A stretch of DNA of 64,000 nt from Betaproteobacteria bacterium (GTDB lineage Bacteria; Pseudomonadota; Gammaproteobacteria; Burkholderiales; Burkholderiaceae_C): contig JADIZZ010000004.1 in NCBI GenBank assembly GCA_016704535.1, positions 434,001-498,000 on the forward strand, read 5' to 3'. The position numbers were made by a program, and so were the translations under genes. The notes under the pieces are model-generated. The model was given only the letters and a program-made list of their open reading frames with translations. It searched no databases and was not told the origin of the DNA. Positions 39,971-49,280 of this stretch are shown here, piece after piece; the first letter of the stretch is position 1; every line of letters begins with the position of its first letter.

Positions 39971-40827
39971 GGCCGCAGCCGCGAGCGCATGGCCGTGAAC
40001 AGGGCGTCGCCGTTGCGCCAGGCGATGCGCTCGGCCACTTCACGCGGCAGGTCGGCCAACCACTCACGCGACCAGCGCGCGTGCTCGACGACGTAGAACC
40101 AGCGTTCGGGCGTGTAAGTGTCGGTGCCGACCAGGAAGCGGTCGGGAAACTCGAGGAAAGCCTCACGCCAACGGGCGTCGACCTTGCCGCCGCTGGCGTG
40201 ATCGTTGCGGAAGGCCAGGTCGCACCACAGATTCCTGTGCTTGCGCAGCATCTCGCGCACCTTCTCGGGCGACTCGAAGCCCGCGTGGGCCCAAAGGATG
40301 CGGGCTTGCGGGTCCTGGCGGAACTGTCGCTCGATGGCGTCGGCATCGGAATGCGAATGCAGGTAGAGCTGGTGCTCACGCGCCAGCTGCACCACGCGAC
40401 GCACCACCGGCAAATCGGCGTCGGCGCCATAGACGTGGTACTCGCCGAGCGCGACATAGCGGTACTGCTTCAGACGCGACTCCAGGTGCGTGACGATGCT
40501 GGCGTCGTGCATCCAACTGCCGATCTCGCCCCGCGTACGGTAGGGGCGCAGCACTGGCAGCACGAGGTCGGGCGCGGCGTCGTAGAGCTTCTGCGTGCCC
40601 TCGTCGCTGCTGCTGGAGACCATGGCCTGCTTCAGCCCGGCCTGGCGCAGCAGCGCCACGGCCTCGGCCGGGGGCAGGCGCTCCCAGGCGTCATGGCTGT
40701 AGTGCAGGTGGGCGTCGAAGATCGGCAGCGGCACGGGCTGTGCCGCCGCTGGGCTGGCGGGCAGCATCAGGACCCAGACCACCGCCAGCGACAGCCAGCG
40801 CACGGCCGGCAGGGGCACTTCACGCAT
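39967..40827 (-). CDS. Exported TIM-barrel amidohydrolase (PF04909 type)
   Basis: The 286-residue protein starts at 40827, supported by GGAGG six bases upstream, and has a signal peptide (WLSLAVVWVLMLPASPAAAQ), unusual because most members of this superfamily are cytoplasmic. Metal-site motifs are intact: DAHLHYSH (HxH) after the signal peptide, LHSHSDA, WAHAGFES and LVGTDTYTPERW with the catalytic Asp. The substrate is unknown; hydrolases or decarboxylases of this family act on diverse compounds. It is the first gene of an overlapped operon with the His/Met protein and the di-haem peroxidase, and is divergent from the persulfide dioxygenase gene. Confidence 0.85.
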   Translation of the reverse strand: MREVPLPAVRWLSLAVVWVLMLPASPAAAQPVPLPIFDAHLHYSHDAWERLPPAEAVALLRQAGLKQAMVSSSSDEGTQKLYDAAPDLVLPVLRPYRTRGEIGSWMHDASIVTHLESRLKQYRYVALGEYHVYGADADLPVVRRVVQLAREHQLYLHSHSDADAIERQFRQDPQARILWAHAGFESPEKVREMLRKHRNLWCDLAFRNDHASGGKVDARWREAFLEFPDRFLVGTDTYTPERWFYVVEHARWSREWLADLPREVAERIAWRNGDALFTAMRSRLRP

Positions 40828-40933
40828 CGCAGACCTCCGCAACAATCGCGGCATCGTAGCCAAGCCCGTGTGCCCCAGGCACGGACGGGGCCACGTCTCC
40901 ATCGGCACCCAGCCCCAATTCCAGGTTCCCGAG

Positions 40934-42001
40934 ATGTTCATCTTCCGCCAGCTCTTCGACGCCACCTCGTCCACCTACACCTACCTGCTGGCCAGCGAAG
41001 GCGACGCGGTGTTGATCGACCCCGTGTTCGAACAGGCGCGGCGCGACGCGGCGCTGCTGCGTGAACTGGGGCTGCGCCTCGTGGCCACGCTGGACACGCA
41101 CGTGCACGCCGACCACGTCACCGGCGCGTGGCTGCTGAAACAGCGCCTGGGCAGCCAGATCGCCGTTTCGGGCGCGGCGGGCGCGGCCGGCGCCGACCGC
41201 CTGCTGCAACACGGCGACCGCATCCCCTTCGGCGGCCGCAACCTGGAAGTGCGGGCCACGCCAGGCCACACCGACGGCTGCCTGAGCTACGTGCTCGACG
41301 GCCAGACCATGGCCTTCACCGGCGACGCGCTGCTCATCCGCGGCTGCGGCCGCACCGACTTCCAGCAGGGCAGCGCCGAACGGCTGCACGCCTCGGTGCA
41401 TACCCAGCTGTTCTCGCTGCCGCCCCGCTGCCTGATCTACCCCGGCCACGACTACCGCGGCATCACCGCCAGCAGCGTGGCCGAGGAGCGGCGCTACAAC
41501 CCGCGTCTGGGCGGCGATGCCAGCCTGGGCGACTTCGTCGGCTACATGCAGCACCTGGGCCTGCCTCACCCCAAGCTCATCGACGTGGCCGTGCCCGCCA
41601 ATCTGCGCTGCGGCCAGCCCGCCGAAGGCGCCCCGTCGGCGGCAGAGCCGGCATGGGCACCGCTGAGCTTCACCTTCTCGGGCCTGTGGGAGATCGACCC
41701 GGACGCACTGGCCGAGCGTGGCTCCCACCTGCAGGTGGTCGACGTGCGCGAAGCCGCGGAGTGGAACGACGCGTTGGGACACATCCGCGGCGCGAAGCTG
41801 CTGCCGATGGCGGAACTGGCGGCGCGTCAGGACGAACTCGACCGCGACCGGCCGGTGGTCGCCGTGTGCCGCTCGGGCACCCGATCGGCGCAAGCTTGCC
41901 AGTTGCTGCAGAAGGCCGGATTTGCGCACGTGGCCAACCTCTCGGGTGGCATGCTGCGCTGGCGCTCCCAGGGCCATCCGGTCGAGGGCGAGCGGGTGTA
42001 A
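40934..42001 (+). CDS. Persulfide dioxygenase (ETHE1-like) fused to rhodanese
   Basis: The N-terminal ~240 residues are a metallo-beta-lactamase fold of the ETHE1/persulfide dioxygenase class: THVHADHVTG, TPGHTDGCLSY, FTGDALLIRGCGRTDF and YPGHDY supply the iron ligands. The C-terminal ~100 residues are a rhodanese domain with the active-site Cys in VCRSGTRSA. Together they would oxidise glutathione persulfide to sulfite and transfer sulfane sulfur to sulfite or a thiol. I chose the ATG at 40934 (FIFRQLFDATSSTYTYL). It is 106 bp from the divergent amidohydrolase gene, which may share its control region. Confidence 0.9.
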   Translation: MFIFRQLFDATSSTYTYLLASEGDAVLIDPVFEQARRDAALLRELGLRLVATLDTHVHADHVTGAWLLKQRLGSQIAVSGAAGAAGADRLLQHGDRIPFGGRNLEVRATPGHTDGCLSYVLDGQTMAFTGDALLIRGCGRTDFQQGSAERLHASVHTQLFSLPPRCLIYPGHDYRGITASSVAEERRYNPRLGGDASLGDFVGYMQHLGLPHPKLIDVAVPANLRCGQPAEGAPSAAEPAWAPLSFTFSGLWEIDPDALAERGSHLQVVDVREAAEWNDALGHIRGAKLLPMAELAARQDELDRDRPVVAVCRSGTRSAQACQLLQKAGFAHVANLSGGMLRWRSQGHPVEGERV

Positions 42002-42036
42002 TCCGCCCGCGGCGCGCGGGACTTGCGCACCGTCCT

Positions 42037-42065
42037 CTTGAACTGCTGGGAACGGCCCCTATAAT
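42037..42065 (+). promoter_or_regulatory. groESL promoter, sigma-70 and possibly sigma-32
   Basis: TTGAAC (42038-42043) and TATAAT (42060-42065) are 16 bases apart, a strong sigma-70 promoter. The same DNA reads CTTGAAC, 12 bases, CCCCTAT, close to the heat-shock sigma-32 consensus CTTGAAA/CCCCATnT, so both sigma factors could use it. Confidence 0.8.
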
Positions 42066-42071
42066 CTGTTG

Positions 42072-42098
42072 CTAGCACTCGCCATCGTCGAGTGCTAA
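42072..42098. promoter_or_regulatory. CIRCE element, HrcA operator
   Basis: CTAGCACTC (42072-42080), nine bases, GAGTGCTAA (42090-42098). It matches the CIRCE consensus TTAGCACTC-N9-GAGTGCTAA at all but one base and lies just downstream of the -10, where HrcA would repress groESL. Confidence 0.95.
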
Positions 42099-42202
42099 CG
42101 ATCGACGGGCTGCATTTGTAGTCGTCCTTCACCGCATGTCAGCGAGCGCTGACTTCGTCAACGCACCGCAATGTGCCTTTTCCGCACCCTCAAGGAGATG
42201 AT

Positions 42203-42493
42203 ATGAAACTTCGTCCGTTGCACGATCGCGTGATCGTCAAGCGCCTGGAACAAGAGACCAAGACCGCTTCCGGCATCGTCATTCCCGACAACGCCGCCGA
42301 AAAGCCCGACCAGGGTGAAGTGCTGGCCGTCGGCCCCGGCAAGCGCAACGACAAGGGCGACTTCATTGCCCTGAACTGCAAGGTCGGCGACCGCGTGCTG
42401 TTCGGCAAGTACTCGGGCCAGACCGTCAAGGTCGACGGCGACGAACTGCTGGTGATGCGCGAAGAAGACCTGTTCGCGGTGGTCGAGAAGTAA
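42203..42493 (+). CDS. groES: Co-chaperonin GroES
   Basis: GroES caps the GroEL folding chamber. The 96-residue protein has [20 protein letters not shown] with the mobile loop ([16 protein letters not shown]) and ends [10 protein letters not shown]. The ATG at 42203 is preceded by AAGGAGATGAT. It is followed by groEL, 51 bp downstream, in one transcript under the CIRCE promoter. Confidence 0.98.
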   Translation: MKLRPLHDRVIVKRLEQETKTASGIVIPDNAAEKPDQGEVLAVGPGKRNDKGDFIALNCKVGDRVLFGKYSGQTVKVDGDELLVMREEDLFAVVEK

Positions 42494-42529
42494 TTCTTCT
42501 TCTCCCGCACCGAACCCCCACTGAACTGA

Positions 42530-44194
<1,665 letters not shown>

Positions 44195-44269
44195 GTTCAC
44201 GGGCCAGGCGGTTACCGGAAGTCAGGCCCCTGGCCTGCTTCGATACCCGCCAACGTCTGCCAGAACCAA

Positions 44270-44297
44270 GGCCTGCGGGGTTTCCGCGGGCCTTTTT
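44270..44297 (+). terminator. Rho-independent terminator of groESL
   Basis: GGCCTGCGG (44270-44278) pairs with CCGCGGGCC (44284-44292, one G-T wobble), followed by TTTTT. Confidence 0.9.
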
Positions 44298-44299
44298 CA

Positions 44300-44329
44300 T
44301 TGTTCGGCTCGACTGTCCCGCCAGATAAT
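44300..44329 (+). promoter_or_regulatory. Promoter of the DUF1631 gene, likely leaderless
   Basis: TTGTTC (44300-44305) and GATAAT (44324-44329) are 18 bases apart, directly behind the groESL terminator. GATAAT ends six bases before the ATG at 44336. Confidence 0.55.
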
Positions 44330-44335
44330 GGGCTG

Positions 44336-45970
44336 ATGGGCAGTCAACTTGTCTCGCCTGCGATGCAGCAGTTTGTCGACGATGAACTGCTGCGCGCGCC
44401 CTTGCTCTTCGATCAACTGATCGACGGCATGCTCGAATACGCCCGCAAGGGGCTCGGGCAGATGACACCAGTTCAGCGCTCTACCGTCGGCGACCTGATG
44501 CAAGCCCTCATGGGCCAACGCATGCGTCTCGGGGACTACTTCATTCGCTCGCTGAAAGAGCAGGTCAGTGCCCACTTCGCCGAAAGCGCGCCGAAAAGCG
44601 GCCAAGCGCGGTCCAAGCGCATGACGCTGTCGCTGGTGGACGAGGAGGTGGTGGCGATGGATGTCGAGCTTTCGCACATCATCGAAGCCATCAACAGCAC
44701 CGCCGAGTACGAGCTGCGTGAGTTGCAGACTTACCTCTCTGCGATGGTCGGCGACATGGACGTTGCGGACGATCACAATCCTTTACGCCCCGAGGTCTAC
44801 GCCCGTGCCGTCTGGGCTGCCGCGCAGGCGCTACCACTTTCACGCGGCCACCAGCTTGCATTCATGCGGTATGCGGGCACACCACTGGCCCAGCTGCTGC
44901 GCACGGCGTATGCCTCGTCGACGTCCCGACTCGAGTCCATGGGCATCGAGCCCGCAGCTCACCGCACGCTGATCCTGCCCTCGGGCTCGCGCCGTGGCCC
45001 GCGAGGCAACGACACCACCTTCAGCCCCGACCTGCAACGCATGCGCGACACCATGCCGGCGCCGGCGGCAGTGCAGATGCGCTACGAAGGCCAGGCGCTG
45101 CGCCCGGCCGCCTCGGCCGGCGGCGGCGGGGAGGAACACTGGACCGAGATCGTGCGTGGCACATCGAACCACGTCGACCGCCAGTCGGTCGAACTCGTCA
45201 GCCGGCTCTTCGAAGCCATTCAGTCCGACAAACGTGTTCCCGCCGACGTCGGCATGGTGATCTCGCGCCTGCACGGCCCGGCGATGCGCTTGGCGCTGCG
45301 CGACGGCAGCTTGCTCGACCAAAACAAACACCCGCTGTGGCGCTTCATCAATCGACTGGCCTTCGAGTGCGAAATGGCTCCCGACGCCGCCGACCCCGAA
45401 CGTCAACAGTTGCTGAAGACTGCCCAAGCCACCGTGGAACAGCTCGCGGTAGAGCCCGAGCAGAACAACAGCTTGTACCGCTGGGCGCTCGACCGACTGG
45501 AAAGTTTCCTGCACAAGCGGCTGACGCGCCGGCTGGCCGCCGCGGCCAGCCAGATCGGGGCGCTACAGAAGCTGGAAGACAAGATGCTCAAGGGCCACGG
45601 CTCCCCTTCAGAGTTCCACGGCATGCTGGACGTCGAGGAACTGGACACGGTGCCGGCCGACCTGCTCGAGCACCGTCCGCCACCGTCGCGAAGCGACACC
45701 CCGACCGACGCGTGGCTCGACAGCCTGAAACCCGGAGACTGGGTGCGCCTGTTCCTGCAGGGCCGCTGGGTGCGCTGCCGGTTGTTGTGGCCCGGCGAAC
45801 GCGGCGAGGTGTGGCTGTTCGGCGACGGCGCTTCAGACGCCACCTGGGCGGTACGCCGCGGCGCGCTGCTGAAGATGCACGCCGAGCGCCTGGCCAAGAC
45901 GCTCAAGGAACGCTCCATCATCAGCAGCGCGGCTGCACGCGTCCAGGATCAAGTGGTCAGTGCGGCCTGA
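44336..45970 (+). CDS. DUF1631 family protein
   Basis: The 544-residue cytoplasmic protein has the DUF1631 layout: an N-terminal helical region (FVDDELLRAPLLFDQLIDGMLEYARKGLG), a long disordered middle (~residues 220-290), a helical domain (VELVSRLFEAIQSDKRVPADVGMVISRLHGPAMRLAL) and a C-terminal small beta-rich domain (LKPGDWVRLFLQGRWVRCRLLW) that looks like PilZ-type barrels; that comparison is inference and I see no classical RxxxR c-di-GMP motif. The family has no established function. The start at 44336 has no ribosome-binding site; GATAAT is six bases upstream. Confidence 0.85.
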   Translation: MGSQLVSPAMQQFVDDELLRAPLLFDQLIDGMLEYARKGLGQMTPVQRSTVGDLMQALMGQRMRLGDYFIRSLKEQVSAHFAESAPKSGQARSKRMTLSLVDEEVVAMDVELSHIIEAINSTAEYELRELQTYLSAMVGDMDVADDHNPLRPEVYARAVWAAAQALPLSRGHQLAFMRYAGTPLAQLLRTAYASSTSRLESMGIEPAAHRTLILPSGSRRGPRGNDTTFSPDLQRMRDTMPAPAAVQMRYEGQALRPAASAGGGGEEHWTEIVRGTSNHVDRQSVELVSRLFEAIQSDKRVPADVGMVISRLHGPAMRLALRDGSLLDQNKHPLWRFINRLAFECEMAPDAADPERQQLLKTAQATVEQLAVEPEQNNSLYRWALDRLESFLHKRLTRRLAAAASQIGALQKLEDKMLKGHGSPSEFHGMLDVEELDTVPADLLEHRPPPSRSDTPTDAWLDSLKPGDWVRLFLQGRWVRCRLLWPGERGEVWLFGDGASDATWAVRRGALLKMHAERLAKTLKERSIISSAAARVQDQVVSAA

Positions 45971-46042
45971 GTGCACTGCGCCGCGGGGCTGACGTTCCGC
46001 GCCAGAGCCGAGCCCACCTTCTGCGCTGGAGCGAGTAGCGGA

Positions 46043-46777
46043 TCAGCGCTGAGCACGGTCGACTTCGTCCCCATCGGACGCCGGCATCGCGGCCCGTGCA
46101 TGCACCCAGTCGTACAGCGTCTCGGCCACGTCGCCCAGACCCTGGCGCGACAGCGCCGAAAAGAGCGTCACGCCGATGTCGGCGCTGTCACCCGCCACCT
46201 CGGCAAGCACCTCCTGCGCCTTCAGCAGCGCCAGTTGGGCTTCACTGCGGTTGAGCTTGTCGGCCTTGGTCAGCAGCGCCAGCAGGCGCACCTCGCCGTT
46301 GGCCAGGCGCGGCGCCATCAGCGCCAGCAGGCGCTGGTCGAGTTCGGTGAAGCCCAGGCGCGAATCGATCATCAGTACCACGCCGTGCAGCGGGCGGCGC
46401 AACTTCAGATAGTCGGCCATCACCTCCTGCCAGCGCAGCTTGGCGGCACGCTCGACCGCGGCGTAGCCGTAACCCGGCAGGTCGGCGAAGAGCGCGTCGG
46501 GCGCATCCTTGGGGCCGACGTGGAAGAGGTTGATGTGCTGCGTGCGGCCGGGCGTTCGCGATGCAAAGGCCAGCCGCTTCTGCTGTGCAAGCCGATTGAT
46601 CGCGGTGGACTTGCCGGCGTTGCTGCGGCCAACGAAGGCGATCTCGGGCGTTTCGCTCGCCGGCAGCTGGTCCAGCTTGCTGGCGGTGGTGAAGAACCGG
46701 GCGGTGTGAGTCCAGGCCAGGGCCGCCTTGGCGGTGTCCGAAGGCCCGGCCGATGGGCCTTGAAAGCTGCTTGTCAT
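46043..46777 (-). CDS. engB: Ribosome-biogenesis GTPase EngB (YihA/YsxC)
   Basis: EngB is needed for 50S assembly. The 244-residue protein has a ~40-residue N-terminal stretch, then G1 GRSNAGKSTAINRL near residue 57, TPGRTQHIN (G2), DLPGYGYA (G3), TKADKLN (G4) and FSALSRQG (G5). The start at 46777 (TSSFQGPSAG) is preceded five bases upstream by TACAAT with no Shine-Dalgarno, so a leaderless transcript is possible. It is divergent from the cytochrome c4 gene, with overlapping -10 regions. Confidence 0.95.
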   Translation of the reverse strand: MTSSFQGPSAGPSDTAKAALAWTHTARFFTTASKLDQLPASETPEIAFVGRSNAGKSTAINRLAQQKRLAFASRTPGRTQHINLFHVGPKDAPDALFADLPGYGYAAVERAAKLRWQEVMADYLKLRRPLHGVVLMIDSRLGFTELDQRLLALMAPRLANGEVRLLALLTKADKLNRSEAQLALLKAQEVLAEVAGDSADIGVTLFSALSRQGLGDVAETLYDWVHARAAMPASDGDEVDRAQR

Positions 46778-46782
46778 GGGAC

Positions 46783-46792
46783 ATTGTAAAAT
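46783..46792. promoter_or_regulatory. Overlapping divergent -10 elements, engB and cytochrome c4
   Basis: On the minus strand TACAAT (46788-46783) ends five bases before engB; on the plus strand TAAAAT (46787-46792, preceded by TG) points to the cytochrome gene. The two share bases 46787-46788, so both promoters cannot be opened at once. Confidence 0.45.
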
Positions 46793-46838
46793 CGTGCGCT
46801 TTGCCGAACCCGCCGTACCCCCCTTGAAGGCCTCCCGC

Positions 46839-47477
46839 ATGATCTCGCGTATGAAGTCGCTGGCGCTGCCCGCCCTGTCGGCAGCCATCCTGACCCTGAT
46901 GTGTGGCGCGGCGCAAGCCGCCGCGGCCGCGCCCGCGTTCAAGGCCGACCCCGCCAAGGGCCAGCAACTGGCCGCGTCGTGCGGAGCCTGCCACACGCAG
47001 GACGGTTCGCGCGGTGCGCCGGCCAACCCGATCCTGCAGGGGCAGCACCCGGACTACCTGGTCAAGCAGCTCATCGAATTCAAGAGCGGCAAGCGCCAGA
47101 ACGCCATCATGGCGGGCATGTCGGCCGCGCTGAACGAAGAAGCCATGAAGCACATCGCGGCCTTCTACGGCGCCAAGCCGCCAGTGCCGGGCACCGCTAC
47201 GAACAAGGACACCGTGAGCCTGGGCGAACGCATCTACCGCGGCGGCATCGTGGCCAAGGCGGTGCCCGCCTGCGCCGGTTGCCACAGCCCGAACGGTGCC
47301 GGCATCCCGGCGCAGTACCCGCGCCTGGGCGGCCAGCACGTCGAATACAACGAAGCGCAGCTGCTGGCGTTCCGCTCCGGCGCACGCGGCAACAGTGCGC
47401 AAATGATGGCCATCGCGGCGAAAATGAACGACGCCGAGATCAAGGCCGTGGCCGACTACATGGCAGGCCTGCGCTGA
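46839..47477 (+). CDS. Di-heme cytochrome c4
   Basis: Cytochrome c4 carries electrons from the bc1 complex to terminal oxidases in the periplasm. The 212-residue protein has a signal peptide (KSLALPALSAAILTLMCGAAQA) and two similar halves with CXXCH sites CGACH near residue 50 and CAGCH near 145, each followed by a GQHPDYL/GQHVEYN motif, the typical c4 duplication. The ATG at 46839 has GAAGG upstream; a start four codons later also works. The engB-cytochrome c4 pair is usual in Burkholderiales, where resB and ccsA normally follow; here msrPQ follows instead. Confidence 0.9.
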   Translation: MISRMKSLALPALSAAILTLMCGAAQAAAAAPAFKADPAKGQQLAASCGACHTQDGSRGAPANPILQGQHPDYLVKQLIEFKSGKRQNAIMAGMSAALNEEAMKHIAAFYGAKPPVPGTATNKDTVSLGERIYRGGIVAKAVPACAGCHSPNGAGIPAQYPRLGGQHVEYNEAQLLAFRSGARGNSAQMMAIAAKMNDAEIKAVADYMAGLR

Positions 47478-47498
47478 GCCCCCGCTGCACCGCCCCAA

Positions 47499-47536
47499 GC
47501 AAACGGGCCGGCTGATCGCCGGCCCGTTTGCATTTC
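47499..47536 (+). terminator. Strong terminator after cytochrome c4
   Basis: GCAAACGGGCCGGC (47499-47512) and GCCGGCCCGTTTGC (47518-47531) form a 14-bp stem with a 5-base loop, followed by ATTTC. Confidence 0.9.
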
Positions 47537-47646
47537 TGACACCACCCCCGCGCGGGACAGGTCTCTGCGGCGCAGGCATGCTGGGCTTCCGGGTGTAAGG
47601 CGGTGACCCGCCGTCCGACCACCCGCTGCACGCAACCGGAACTCCC

Positions 47647-48630
47647 ATGCACTTGCTCAAAGACCGCGGCTTCGTCCACCCCATCGCCTCGGAGATCACG
47701 CCGCGGGCCGTCTACGCGCAACGCCGTCGGCTGGTGCAGGGCCTCATGGCCGGCGCTGCGCTGGGTGCACTGCCCACGCTGCCGGCGCAAGCGCAACCGG
47801 CGCGACCAGGCAAGCTGGCGGCGCTGCCCGGCGGCCGCAGCGCGGTGGCCGGCGCCAGCACGATGGACAAGGTCACTCCCTACACCGATGTCACCGGCTA
47901 CAACAACTTCTACGAGTTCGGCACCGACAAGAGCGATCCGGCGCGCAACGCCGGCCGGCTGAAGACCCGGCCGTGGACCGTGGCCATCGAAGGCGAAGTC
48001 AAGAAGCCCGGCAACTGGGATCTGGAATCGCTGCTGAAGCTCAGCCCGATGGAAGAGCGGATCTACCGCCTGCGCTGCGTCGAGGGCTGGTCGATGGTTG
48101 TTCCCTGGGTGGGCTATTCGCTGGCCGAGTTGATGAGACGTGTCGAGCCCACCGGCAACGCGAAGTTCGTGCAGTTCGTGACCCTGACCGACAAGGCGCA
48201 AATGCCGGGCCTGGCCAGCGCCAGCCTCGAATGGCCCTATGTCGAGGCGCTGCGCCTGGACGAGGCCATGCACCCCCTGACGCTGCTGGCCTTCGGCCTC
48301 TATGGCGAGGTGCTGCCCAACCAGAACGGCGCACCCTTGCGCCTGGTGGCGCCCTGGAAGTACGGCTTCAAGAGCGGCAAGAGCATCGTCAAGATCCGCT
48401 TCGTCGAGAAGCAGCCCAAGACCAGCTGGGAGACCGCCATCCCCAGCGAATATGGCTTCTATTCCAATGTGAACCCCAAGGTCGACCACCCGCGCTGGAG
48501 CCAGGCCACCGAACGTCGCATCGGCGAGGACGGCCTGTTCGCCAAGAAGCGGCCGACGCTGGTGTTCAACGGCTACGAGCCGCAGGTCGGCCAGCTCTAC
48601 GCCGGCATGGACCTGAAGAAGTTCTACTGA
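47647..48630 (+). CDS. msrP: Periplasmic methionine sulfoxide reductase, Mo-cofactor subunit MsrP (YedY)
   Basis: MsrP repairs oxidised methionines in periplasmic proteins using molybdopterin. The 327-residue protein has a Tat signal with RRR before [17 protein letters not shown], so it is exported folded with its cofactor. The Mo-binding Cys lies in [13 protein letters not shown] near residue 142; [20 protein letters not shown] contacts the cofactor. It is followed 5 bp later by its membrane haem partner msrQ. Confidence 0.95.
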   Translation: MHLLKDRGFVHPIASEITPRAVYAQRRRLVQGLMAGAALGALPTLPAQAQPARPGKLAALPGGRSAVAGASTMDKVTPYTDVTGYNNFYEFGTDKSDPARNAGRLKTRPWTVAIEGEVKKPGNWDLESLLKLSPMEERIYRLRCVEGWSMVVPWVGYSLAELMRRVEPTGNAKFVQFVTLTDKAQMPGLASASLEWPYVEALRLDEAMHPLTLLAFGLYGEVLPNQNGAPLRLVAPWKYGFKSGKSIVKIRFVEKQPKTSWETAIPSEYGFYSNVNPKVDHPRWSQATERRIGEDGLFAKKRPTLVFNGYEPQVGQLYAGMDLKKFY

Positions 48631-48635
48631 ACGGC

Positions 48636-49262
48636 GTGAACCGGCTGCTGCAGTACCCTGCCGCCAAGCCCCTGCTCTTCGCGGCCGCGCTGGGCCCGTT
48701 CGCATGGCTGTTCTGGGGTGCCTGGGCGAACACGCTGGGCGCCAACCCGGCCGAGGCACTGATCCGCGCCCTGGGCGACTGGACGCTGCGCTTCCTGTGT
48801 CTGACGCTCGCGGTCACACCCCTGCGGCAGCTGACGGGCTGGCATGCGCTGGCGCGCCTGCGCCGCATGCTGGGCTTGTTCACCTTCTTCTACGGCTGCC
48901 TGCACTTCCTGGCCTATGCCTGGCTGGACATGGGCTTCGCCCTCGCCGCCATCGTCAAGGACATCACCAAGCGCCCCTTCATCCTGGTCGGCAGTGCGGC
49001 GCTGCTGCTGATGTTGCCGTTGGCCGCCACTTCGTTCAACCGCGCGATCAAGGCGCTGGGCGCCAGGCGCTGGCAGGGTCTGCACAAGACCGTCTACGCG
49101 GTGGCGCTGCTGGGCCTGCTGCACTTCTTCTGGATGCGGGCCGCCAAGGCCAACTTCGATGAGGTGGCGGTCTACGCCGCCATCGTCGCCGTGCTGCTGG
49201 GCTGGCGCGTTGCGAGCTGGTGGCGCAGCCGGAGCGCGACGCGCCGCGCCGCGGTCGGTTGA
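48636..49262 (+). CDS. msrQ: Membrane haem subunit MsrQ (YedZ)
   Basis: MsrQ passes electrons from the quinone pool to MsrP. The 208-residue protein has about six membrane helices and the conserved His in GLFTFFYGCLHFLAYAW, RRWQGLHKTVYAVALLGLLHF; these are the haem ligands of the ferric-reductase-like domain. The GTG at 48636 was chosen as the first start in frame after the msrP stop; a ribosome-binding site is not evident. It converges on uvrA. Confidence 0.92.
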   Translation: MNRLLQYPAAKPLLFAAALGPFAWLFWGAWANTLGANPAEALIRALGDWTLRFLCLTLAVTPLRQLTGWHALARLRRMLGLFTFFYGCLHFLAYAWLDMGFALAAIVKDITKRPFILVGSAALLLMLPLAATSFNRAIKALGARRWQGLHKTVYAVALLGLLHFFWMRAAKANFDEVAVYAAIVAVLLGWRVASWWRSRSATRRAAVG

Positions 49263-49280
49263 CTGGCCAGGGCCTGCGAC

